Source: Schizochytrium sp. CCTCC M209059
Lineage: Eukaryota > Sar > Bigyra > Thraustochytrida > Thraustochytriidae
Length of the DNA: 64,000 nt
Direction: 5' to 3'
Assembly (NCBI GenBank): GCA_000818945.1
Contig: KN805444.1
Span: forward strand, 97,117 to 161,116
Each line of letters begins with the position of its first letter. The first letter of the stretch is position 1. The notes beneath the pieces were generated by a model that searched no databases, was not told the origin of the DNA, and was given only the letters and a program-made list of their open reading frames with translations. This document shows positions 47,833 to 56,751 of this stretch, piece by piece. The translations under genes and the position numbers were made by a program.

Positions 47833-49025
47833 TCTCAACGAGTCTCTTGAAGCGAGCAGGCGCTGTGGAGCGAATGGAGGAGAGCTCATGTCAGTCAAGC
47901 TGTGGAAAGATGTTTAGTACGTACATGGATGGATAAACGAAGGCATACATGCATGCATGTATGCATACATAAATGAACGAATGAATGAAAGGACGCACCG
48001 CATCGTCTCGCCAACGGCGACACGCAGACTCTCGGTGACAGAGTTGCAGCGGTCGCGCTCGAAACGCACGCAATCGCGGGGCGATTCGCTCGCGGAACGA
48101 TATGCGAACTCAGCAGGGCAGCTGCCACTGGCTGCAGCAGCGCTCGCACATCGCAAGATGGACGTCTTCGCATGGCACGGCCGGCCGCCAGTCTCGGAGC
48201 CGAGGCACGTGCGCGGTGCGTTACCGTGCCCGGTTGCCCCGGCTCTTCTTCTCCAAGAGTCCCCCCCCAAAAATATGGGGAAAAAAAATGCGCGATCGCA
48301 GTCGCACGTCGTGTCTCGGCCTCGGCCCCGCGAGCGCGAGCGTGAACGCGAAACGAACGCTCAGCTGCGCGCGCGAGAGCCACAGGCCGCGGTCTGTCGC
48401 GCCGCCATTGCCAGCACGGCGTCCGTTCATGCCGGCTGAGCACGGCGCTCGCGAAGTCCGATTCGCGAGAAGATCAAGCGCAGTGCAAGCGTACTCGGTC
48501 GCGCGAGCTGGCACCACGCAGCTGTGGGTGTGTGTGTGCGGGCAACAGCTTTGCGGACGACCACCCAACGACCGTGCGTCCGTCTCGCCTCTTCTCGCCC
48601 CTCCTCTCGCGCCCGGCCCCACCCTCCGCTGCCACCCCTGCCCTGCGCGTTCCCGCGCTCGCGCCGGGCGCAGCGGCGGCCGCGCAGGCCGCGCAGGACG
48701 GAGGTCTCGCCGTCGCCGCGGTCGCAGGCGCTGTCGGAGCGGGCGTCGGAGCTTGCGAGGTTTACCTGACAGTTAAAAAAAAAAGAGGAAGAAAGACACC
48801 GCGGAGTTTGGAGCTTCGAAACTTGCTTTCTCGCCGAAGCGCGGCACGCGCTGCGCACTCGCAGCTGGTCGCTTTCTTCGTTGGTCGCTTCGCAGCGCGA
48901 TGGCCGCCATGCCATGCCGTGCCGCGCCACGCCACGCCACGCCACGCCAGGCCACAGCCAGGCCAGGCCACAGGGCTCCTCGCCGCGCGCGGACCCGGTC
49001 CGGCTCCGTGAACGCGCGGCGGGAG

Positions 49026-49067
49026 CGATCGACCGGTCGATCGACCGGTCGATCGGTCGGTCGGTCT
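49026..49067. repeat. Overlapping 18-bp perfect palindromes
   Basis: Two overlapping copies of CGATCGACCGGTCGATCG (49026-49043 and 49038-49055), each its own reverse complement, followed by GGTC repeats. It could fold into hairpins or bind dimeric proteins; function unknown. Confidence 0.8.
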
Positions 49068-49600
49068 TCACGCCAAAAAGCTCTCTCGCCCGCCGCCTCG
49101 GTCGCCGCCGCGCGCCTCGCCGTCGCAGACGCCCGGCCGCCCGCCCGTTGCCCCCCCCTCGCGCGCTCCTCGCCGTGCGCGCGGCGCGGCTGCGGCGCGG
49201 CCGAGAGCTTGTCGCGCGGCCATGGATCGGTTGGGAGGGAGACCGAGGGCCCAAACGAACGAATGACTGTTTCTGCGCGCGCGCAGCTCGGCTTGGTTCG
49301 GCTCGGAGAGACGAATTGAGTCCCGGCAGGGAAGAAAGTAAGCTAGCTAGCTTCGCGGGGTGAGTAAGAGAGTGAGGAGAGCAGGGAAGACAAACCTGGC
49401 TGGCCTAGCTGAGCCTAGGCTGGCCTAGCCGAGAGAGCAAGTTCGTAACCAACCCAATCTATCAATCAATCAACCAACCAACCAACCAACCCCCGACCCC
49501 GACCCCGGAAGCGGAAACGAAGCAAAACCCAAACGCGGGGATCAAGCGCGAGCGCAGCGAAACAACACCTTCTCACGCCGGACCGGCATAGGAAACGTAG

Positions 49601-52600
49601 AAAGATGGCGGCACGAAGAGGGCCCCTCGCGGCCTGGCTCCCGCTGGAGCCAACGGCGACGCAGAAAACGCGCTCCACCACGCGGGCACCCGAGGCGGGC
49701 TCGCAGACGCAGAGTCGGCAGCAGGCAACACCGAGCGGAAGCTCATCGGCCTCTTCGCAGACGAGGGAGCAACCAAGTACAATGTAAAGAAGAACCGTGA
49801 TGTAAACTTGGAGCGCGCAGGGAACCAAGAGGTCCTCCTCCTCATTGACGAAAAGGGGGCGCCCCAGGCGCGCTCTTACGCCGGCAACGACTGGGAAGTC
49901 CTCCAAGCTAGGGAGGTGTCCTGCTCGTCGAACAAGTGTACAGTTACCGTCTCGGACCAAGCGAAACAGCTTGGCTCCGTCGCACTCCTCTCCTTTCAGG
50001 TGACCGGAGACTCCTCCTCGAGTGTCAAAGAGAACGCACGCTTTTTGCTGCAGTCCACCTTTGGCCCGACGCGATCCGAGCTCAATGCCATGGGCAGCTC
50101 CGGCTCGCGCTTCAAATCATGGATCGAGGACCAGGCCGCTCTCGAACCCACGCTGCATCGCGCATACTATCGCGAGCGCATGAACCAGCCCATTTCCATT
50201 GCAGGGGACGTGGGCCGTCCCCGTCAGCCTTGCGAGGCCATGTCGCGATGGCACAAGTACGCTCTATCCTCCGAAGACGTGGGCAAGATCCTCACAAAGG
50301 TCGATCGCGATGGCTTTTACGAGCTCCGCGTCGACGACATTGTGCGGCACCATGAGACCAAGCTTGCCACCTGGAAGGCAGGCACCGCTGTGGCCTCGTG
50401 GCCCATTTGCTCCGTTGACGACTCTGCGGGCGGAGTCATCAAGTTCGGCGTCAACTGCAACGAGAGACTAAACAACCCGATCATCAAGTTTCTCGAAGAA
50501 CCCGAGCCTTTTCGCATCATGCATGTGAGCGACAACGCCATGAGCTCCCTCACGCCGAGCGTCAGCGACGTTAAGATTCTCACGGCTGCCCCGTCGGACT
50601 GCTCGCTCCCCGTTGGCGGCACTGTCTTCGCCATCACCACGAGCGGCGACGTCTACAAGCACACCGCTCGGCTCGTGACTGTGGACAACCCCATCGAAGC
50701 CCCTGCAAGCGGCATGCTGCTCGAGTCCACGTGCCCTAACGTGCCACGCACCTTTTTGAACGTCGACTCGTGCATCACGAGCTCGAGCGCCTGCGTGCCG
50801 ACACGATTCACGGACGCCTACTTTGAACTTAGCGAGGAAGCCCTGCGCAAGTTCTACAGGCTGGGCAACAAGTATATCTACTATGTTGACGGCTTGACCG
50901 TGGACGCAGCCAAGACGCCCTGCTCGTCGACCTCGCGCTGGACCTTTTCCAAGGGAAGCTGTGGAGCCGCCGCAACCTACCTGGACAACAGTACCAAGGG
51001 GTCCCTCATTCCTCTGCTCGAGGCCAGTTTTGAGAACGATGGCAACCCGCACGTGCGCGACATTCCGCGCATTCGGGGCAAGTGTAACAAGGGCCTGGCC
51101 AAGGCAGCCAAGGTTGATGTCAAGTACAAGTCCAAGACTTACTGCTTTGAGCATGTGCATCCTCAGCTGTACAATGTCTACGACTTTTCGTACTGGAGCA
51201 TCGTGGGAGCGCATCCTGGTAATGCCATTGCACTGGAGAACGGACGTGCCAACCCGATCAAGAAGATTGCTCAATCCGGCGAGACTAAACTTTCTTTTCC
51301 CTCGTGGCACCCGTACAGCCGCTGGAGAAAGTACTCGAAGGGATTCCCGCTGCTTGGCCGCCTTGACGATACGGTCAACTTTCGTGAGCTGCCGTCGACC
51401 GTGCAAAGTGTAGAGCTCGGCAAGGAATTTGGCGCCGACGTGCCGGTAGGTGACCCCAACTCGGTCGAGTCCATTGCCATGTCGTGCGGTTCGCCCGGCG
51501 AGGTGGCTTCGAACCCGCTCAAGGGTTCGCGATTCGGCGTGCAGATTCTCAACGAGGAGGACGCTGACCCGGAGCCCGGTCGCTTTGACGAACCGGTTCC
51601 CAAGGAACTCGTGCAAAGCGCGGTCTGGACCAACGTTGCATTGACAGCGCCGGATCAGCTCCGCCAGCGCGTGGCTTGGGCTCTCTCGCAAATTTATGTT
51701 GTGTCGGCCTCCATGACGATGGGCACTGCGGCCACGGAAATGTACCTCGCCTTTTACGACATCTTTGTTCGCCAGGCGTTCGGCAACTTTCACGACTTGC
51801 TTCGCGAGATCAGCTATAGCCCTCTCATGGCCACGATGCTTTCCTTTGTCGGATCCAAGTCTACTCCGTACACGCTAGAACGCTACCGCCGGTACGAGTA
51901 TCCTGATGAGAACTACGCACGCGAGGTGATGCAGCTCTTCAGCATTGGTCTCGTCAAGCTCAACCCAGACGGAACCCCTGTGCTCGACAGTGATGGAGAA
52001 CCGGTCCCCACGTATGACAACGATGAGATCATGGAGTTTGCCCGTGCATGGACTGGCTTCGACCTTCAGGTCGCACGTGGCAATACGGAGAACTTCAACG
52101 AGGGCAACGGAAACTACATTGACCCCATGAAGCTGATTGGCGAGTACCGTGACCCTTTTCCTAAGCTTGGCCTTGACGGTGCCTACGTTGGTGATGGGTA
52201 TCCGCTTTGCTCGAACCTGCCGACTCGTGCTTTTCTGAGTGAAGGCGCCGAGTACCGCTTCATTGGTGCCTTCCCATTGCCCGAACTTCAGGATGAGCCA
52301 ACGCAAAATGAGGTTGGTGAGGAGGCTCTGCGCGTCGAGCTCGACCCGGAGACTTCGGAACTCTTTGATGTTTTATGCAATGGACCGAACACCAAGACCA
52401 CGGACTTGGCCAAGTGCACTTTCAAGCCGCAGGTGCGTCTTAATAAGGCTCTTGCTTGCAAGGGCAAGGAATGCAAGGTGGACGATGTGCGCATTGTCAT
52501 GCTGCCTCAGTCCGCGAGACGGTGCCCCGATGGCCAGAAGCTTGAAACTTACCACAACAAGGCCAAAAAGGGCGACCTCTGCCGCGACACGTACAACAAG

Positions 52601-55600
52601 AAGACGTGGACATGCCCGACGGGCTGCTCGGTCGGTACCGACTCGTACAAAAAGTACATGTGCGTCAACTCGACTGTGCCTACGCAAGCGTGCCGCATCT
52701 ACCCCGAAGAGCACAAGGGAATCTTTTACGAGTACGTGCGGCCCGCGTGCACGCAATTGAGCTTTTTCAATGATGGAAAGCGTATCTCGGCGCACAACCT
52801 GCGGAACGCCATGTGCGCCAACCCGAAGAGCATTGCAGCTGCACCAGCCTGCTGCAAAGTGGGCGATCGCAAGGCAGCTGCAACGCAGCGCTGCGAGTAC
52901 GGTGCTGAGCGCGTCTCGTATGCCACGGCGAAGAAACGTTGCGCCACGCAGTGGTCCCCTGCTCAGGAAACGTGTAACTTCAAAAAGGTCGGCACCAAGT
53001 GCCCCACGGTCGCGGACTACGTGTGGTCCGACGCAGCGTGCCCTGTTCAGGTGAAGATTAGCGACTCGGGCAAGATTGCCATTGTGCACGATGTTGCCGC
53101 CAATGCTGCTCACAACAATATCAAAAGGTACCGCAAGTCTCGTCTAGACCCTGACACGCAGAACTGGTTCCGTGCGGTCTGGACCAAGCCGTTCTTCCCG
53201 GACTGTCCCTCGGCGTGCACTCGCGTTGAAGCGTCATCGGAGGAAACTGAAGCAGGCTGCCTGTGCCCTACCGAGGTCAAGACGTCAGCAGTCTTTTCGT
53301 CAATGCCCACGCGCGAGGAAGTAATTGAAAACCTTCGCATCGGCAGTGGGGCCCCGCAACTCCTTTCGGACGACTTCAAGGAGGGTGAAACGAAGAATGG
53401 TGTCACGGCATGGCACAAAAAGAGTGGCAAGGCGTTCAGCGACGAGACGGTCTTTGAGGTCGAGGTGGTGAGCGGTACGACCCGGTACTTTGTCAATGTG
53501 GAGTCCATTGTGCACATTCCGGGTACCTCGGCGAGCTTTCGCAACCCTCCGACCTTTCACGATGTGGCGGAGATCAAGACTCGCGACGCCATGCATGAGA
53601 CCGAGGCAGTCATTGAGCAGTACGTGACGCACCCGAACGCTGCTCCTTTCATTGCCCGCCAGCTGATTCAGCACTTGGTGACCTCGAACCCGTCGCCGCG
53701 GTACGTTGGCGCCGTCGCTGACGCCTTTCGCAGCGGCAAGTACGACGGTGTGGGCACGGGCAAGTTTGGTGACATGAAGGCGACTGTGGCGGCCGTTTTG
53801 CTGGACCGCGAGGCGCGCTCGTCTGTTATCGACGCCGACCCAACGTACGGCCAACACCGCGAGGCGCTGACCAAGGTGATTCACTTTATGCGGTCGATGG
53901 AAATTAAGCCAAAGCGGGCATTGGTCGTGCTGCAGGAGCTCTTGCTGGCGACGGGCATGGAACCCCACGACGCCCCGAGCGTGTTCTCGTTTTACCAGCC
54001 GAACTACTCGCCGAGCGGCGTGCTTCGCAATGCGTCGCTTGTAGCACCGCAAGCCCAGGTATTGAGTCCTCCGCTGGTGATGCGGTTCTTGAACTCGCTT
54101 TATTCCTTGGTGACGCGCGGGCTTACCGACTGTTCTGATGGTATTGGTTTGCCCCCTGACAGCTCGAAGGGGTGCTCGGCTCATGCAACGCTCGAGTTCA
54201 CGCCGACGGACAAGAGCAAGACGGGCGCTGCAGCTGTGGTGGACGAGATGGACAATTTGCTCACGGGTGGTCGCCTCGGCGCCCAAGAGCGCGCCATCAT
54301 CGAGGAGGAGTACGCGGTGCAGCGAAGGAACAGTCTCGATCGCGGTGTTCGTTTTGCGCAGCAGCTCTTTCTGGGCACGCCACAGTTCCACACGTTGGGC
54401 CGCACCACGTACGCCTCGAAGCAGCGCGTGGTGACCAAGCCTCCTTCTGGAGACAATGGTTCTAAGCCGTACAAGGCGGTGGTCTTTGTGGACCTGAGCG
54501 GCGGTGCAGACTCTTACAACTTTTTGGTGCCGCTTTCGGGCTGCGCGAACGTGGACCTCTATGATCAGTATGCACGCATTCGCGGCAGCCTGCTTGCGCA
54601 CTCGAAGTCGTCGCTGTTGGAGATTAGCGCCAACAGCCCCCAGGCGTGCAGCAAGTTCGGTCTGCACCCGTCGATGACGGCTCTTCGCTCGCTATACAAT
54701 GCTGGCGATGTAAACTTTTTGGCCAACACGGGTGTTTTGGTAGAGCCGCTCCACACCAAGGGTAACGGCAAGCGTCCGCGTGGTCTGTACTCGCACAACA
54801 CCCAGGAGCGTTCGGTGCAGACGAGCTTGCCTCAGTACACGGACGGGACGGGCGTTTTGGGGCGCATGATGGACGAGCTGACCTTGGAGGGCTACAACAC
54901 GAACGCGGCCTCGATTTCCGGCAATGTCAACGTTCTCGAGGGCACGTACGGCGTGTCGCCTCGACCTGACATTATCAACGAGCGTGGCGGCGTCTCCAAG
55001 CTAGCCTCGAGCAGCCCGAAGTCCTCGCGTCTGCACCCTGCGCTGCAGCAGCTTAACCGCGCCAACACGAATCTTTTTGCGGAGGCGTGGGCGGAGACCT
55101 TTGAGTACGTAATGAACCGTACCGAGGAGCTCGACGAGGCATTGGGAGGCGGATCTTTGTCGCAGTCATTCCCGAACAGTGGGCTTTCGAAGCAGTTTGC
55201 CCAGGTTGCGCGGCTCATCAAGGCGGGTAAGAAGCTTGGAGTGAACCGGGGCGCCTTTTACACCAAGATTGGCAGCTTTGACACACATAGCAATGCCAAG
55301 ACGAGGATGGAGAAGCATGTCGAGAATATTGACACGGCGGTGGAGGTCTTTGCCAAGGAGATGAAGGCGCAGGGTATGTGGGACCAGGTGGTGATTGTCT
55401 TTACCTCCGAGTTTGGGCGCACGCTCACGAGCAATGGTGCAGGTACGGACCACGGCTGGGGCGGCAACTACTTTATGGCCGGTGGAGGTCTTAAGAGCGG
55501 CAAGATCCTCGGTGAGTACCCTTACGATCTCACGGCTAAGCCTATCAACCAGGGTCGCGGCCGCATGATGCCCACGACAAGCTGGGACTCGGTCTGGAAC

Positions 55601-55711
55601 GCCGTGGCGCAATGGATGGGCGTCACCGGCAATGCCAACCTGAACAAGGTGCTGCCGAACCGCGAAAACTTTGGCGATTCGCTCTTTGAGGCCAAGGACC
55701 TCTTTAAGTGA
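49601..55711 (+). CDS. DUF1800-DUF1501 fusion protein (5' exon not located)
   Basis: About 2036 codons open from 49601, just after an in-frame TAG and a possible acceptor (ACGTAG). No ATG precedes coding-like sequence (KLIGLFADEGATKYNVKKN), so one or more 5' exons, probably with a signal peptide, are missing. Numbering from 49808: DUF1800 covers about 75-1335 (ENARFLLQSTFGPTRSELNA, LRQRVAWALSQIYVVS, DENYAREVMQLFSIGLVKLN, IMEFARAWTGF), stretched by two insertions, the second rich in paired Cys and Lys/Thr (about 890-1180) as in extracellular proteins. DUF1501 follows at about 1555-1960 (VVFVDLSGGADSYNFLVPL, SFDTHSNAKTRMEKHVENID, VVIVFTSEFGRTLTSNGAGT, DHGWGG), with the Asp/His residues of the alkaline-phosphatase-like sulfatase-related fold. 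In bacteria these families are separate adjacent genes for exported proteins. Biochemical role is unknown. Confidence 0.88.
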   Translation, partial: KDGGTKRAPRGLAPAGANGDAENALHHAGTRGGLADAESAAGNTERKLIGLFADEGATKYNVKKNRDVNLERAGNQEVLLLIDEKGAPQARSYAGNDWEVLQAREVSCSSNKCTVTVSDQAKQLGSVALLSFQVTGDSSSSVKENARFLLQSTFGPTRSELNAMGSSGSRFKSWIEDQAALEPTLHRAYYRERMNQPISIAGDVGRPRQPCEAMSRWHKYALSSEDVGKILTKVDRDGFYELRVDDIVRHHETKLATWKAGTAVASWPICSVDDSAGGVIKFGVNCNERLNNPIIKFLEEPEPFRIMHVSDNAMSSLTPSVSDVKILTAAPSDCSLPVGGTVFAITTSGDVYKHTARLVTVDNPIEAPASGMLLESTCPNVPRTFLNVDSCITSSSACVPTRFTDAYFELSEEALRKFYRLGNKYIYYVDGLTVDAAKTPCSSTSRWTFSKGSCGAAATYLDNSTKGSLIPLLEASFENDGNPHVRDIPRIRGKCNKGLAKAAKVDVKYKSKTYCFEHVHPQLYNVYDFSYWSIVGAHPGNAIALENGRANPIKKIAQSGETKLSFPSWHPYSRWRKYSKGFPLLGRLDDTVNFRELPSTVQSVELGKEFGADVPVGDPNSVESIAMSCGSPGEVASNPLKGSRFGVQILNEEDADPEPGRFDEPVPKELVQSAVWTNVALTAPDQLRQRVAWALSQIYVVSASMTMGTAATEMYLAFYDIFVRQAFGNFHDLLREISYSPLMATMLSFVGSKSTPYTLERYRRYEYPDENYAREVMQLFSIGLVKLNPDGTPVLDSDGEPVPTYDNDEIMEFARAWTGFDLQVARGNTENFNEGNGNYIDPMKLIGEYRDPFPKLGLDGAYVGDGYPLCSNLPTRAFLSEGAEYRFIGAFPLPELQDEPTQNEVGEEALRVELDPETSELFDVLCNGPNTKTTDLAKCTFKPQVRLNKALACKGKECKVDDVRIVMLPQSARRCPDGQKLETYHNKAKKGDLCRDTYNKKTWTCPTGCSVGTDSYKKYMCVNSTVPTQACRIYPEEHKGIFYEYVRPACTQLSFFNDGKRISAHNLRNAMCANPKSIAAAPACCKVGDRKAAATQRCEYGAERVSYATAKKRCATQWSPAQETCNFKKVGTKCPTVADYVWSDAACPVQVKISDSGKIAIVHDVAANAAHNNIKRYRKSRLDPDTQNWFRAVWTKPFFPDCPSACTRVEASSEETEAGCLCPTEVKTSAVFSSMPTREEVIENLRIGSGAPQLLSDDFKEGETKNGVTAWHKKSGKAFSDETVFEVEVVSGTTRYFVNVESIVHIPGTSASFRNPPTFHDVAEIKTRDAMHETEAVIEQYVTHPNAAPFIARQLIQHLVTSNPSPRYVGAVADAFRSGKYDGVGTGKFGDMKATVAAVLLDREARSSVIDADPTYGQHREALTKVIHFMRSMEIKPKRALVVLQELLLATGMEPHDAPSVFSFYQPNYSPSGVLRNASLVAPQAQVLSPPLVMRFLNSLYSLVTRGLTDCSDGIGLPPDSSKGCSAHATLEFTPTDKSKTGAAAVVDEMDNLLTGGRLGAQERAIIEEEYAVQRRNSLDRGVRFAQQLFLGTPQFHTLGRTTYASKQRVVTKPPSGDNGSKPYKAVVFVDLSGGADSYNFLVPLSGCANVDLYDQYARIRGSLLAHSKSSLLEISANSPQACSKFGLHPSMTALRSLYNAGDVNFLANTGVLVEPLHTKGNGKRPRGLYSHNTQERSVQTSLPQYTDGTGVLGRMMDELTLEGYNTNAASISGNVNVLEGTYGVSPRPDIINERGGVSKLASSSPKSSRLHPALQQLNRANTNLFAEAWAETFEYVMNRTEELDEALGGGSLSQSFPNSGLSKQFAQVARLIKAGKKLGVNRGAFYTKIGSFDTHSNAKTRMEKHVENIDTAVEVFAKEMKAQGMWDQVVIVFTSEFGRTLTSNGAGTDHGWGGNYFMAGGGLKSGKILGEYPYDLTAKPINQGRGRMMPTTSWDSVWNAVAQWMGVTGNANLNKVLPNRENFGDSLFEAKDLFK

Positions 55712-55853
55712 GTGAGCGCTGTCTGCTCCATAGCAGCACTGTGTATAGGTCAGTCAACATCATTTAGCATTTTCGATTTATGATCTTCTTTTTTTCTTGC
55801 TGCGCGGATCGCTCGCAAGCAACGACTCCGTGCACGCGGGCGCGGGTGCGGTG

Positions 55854-55868
55854 ATATATATATATATA
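55854..55868. promoter_or_regulatory. TATA-like (AT)n run
   Basis: GATATATATATATATAAATT, 140 bp beyond the DUF1800-DUF1501 stop. It could be a core promoter for an unrecognised transcript or a chance dinucleotide repeat. Confidence 0.25.
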
Positions 55869-56711
55869 AATTGGCCTTTGATCGGCCCCGCGCCCGCGAC
55901 TTGTGCGGTGGCCAGCTTTCTCTTTCTCCCTCCGGCCAGCCTCATCCGCGCCGCGCGCGCTCGGAGCGTCCTGCTGCTGCCGCGGGGAGCGAGCGGCTCG
56001 GATGCGGCGGCAGATGCGAAAAGCTCTGCGACCGTAGGACTCGCTTGGATTCGAGGCGGCGCCGGTCGGCCGCGACCAGCAGCAGATCGACGGACGCTCG
56101 TCTGCTCGACGAGTTGAGAACGAGCACGAAGCAACGAGTTGCGACGGAGTGGAAAGGGAGGCGAACGGAATCGGACGGGGTGGGCTGGATGGAAGCCGCG
56201 CACGAGTTCCGAGCTCGCATGATCTTCGAGCGAGCGGGGCGGGGTGGGAGCGAGTTGGCAGATTCGCACTCCGACCTGCAGCTGCTGCAGGTCTTGCTGG
56301 CACGGCTCGCGATCTTCCCGCAGAGAAGAGCAGCACGCACACGTGCTGGTCGTTTTCCGCGTCGCTTGGCTTCGCTCGCTGGCCGCGACTGGCTGGCTGG
56401 GACGCTCGAAGCGCGCTTTCATTCATCCGCATCATGTCATCTGTGCAGGCAGGCCTTATCAACAGCACCGGAAGTCACCGGGCGCGACATGGATGCACAT
56501 TCTGCGACCTTTCCGGCCTGCACGTTCACGCACGCGCCGTGTATATATTTATTTATACAAGCGTCTTCTTCCCGCAAAAAAAAGAAAACGGACTGCATGG
56601 CTTCACATGAAATGACACGACATGACATGACATGATATGACGTGCTATGACATTGTATAGAATGCAATGGAATGGAGATACGTAATAGGATGAGATCGAG
56701 CGGGTTTGCGT

Positions 56712-56751
<40 letters not shown>
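56712..56751. repeat. (CTTG)10 tetranucleotide array
   Basis: About ten uninterrupted TTGC/CTTG units. Confidence 0.95.

Larger units (their letters stand above)
45545..49600. other. 4-kb spacer: AT-rich part, then GC-rich low complexity
   Basis: 45.5-46.4 kb is AT-rich and non-coding. At about 46430 composition switches sharply to GC-rich DNA with (GCTC)n at about 46614-46640, TGCAT pentamers at 47031-47050, (ATCC)n at 47357-47394, (CTTG)n at 47749-47832, CCACG-type pentamers at 48926-48985 and CGATCGACCGGT palindromes at 49026-49067. It must hold the unlocated 5' exon(s) and promoter of the DUF1800-DUF1501 gene. ORFs are Arg/Ala/Ser-rich and unlike known proteins. Confidence 0.5.

Noticed and set aside
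55871..56635. A 254-codon plus-strand frame after the TATA-like run.
   Set aside because: No ATG at its start, Arg/Ser-rich, ends in microsatellite-coded residues, with an equally long frame on the other strand.
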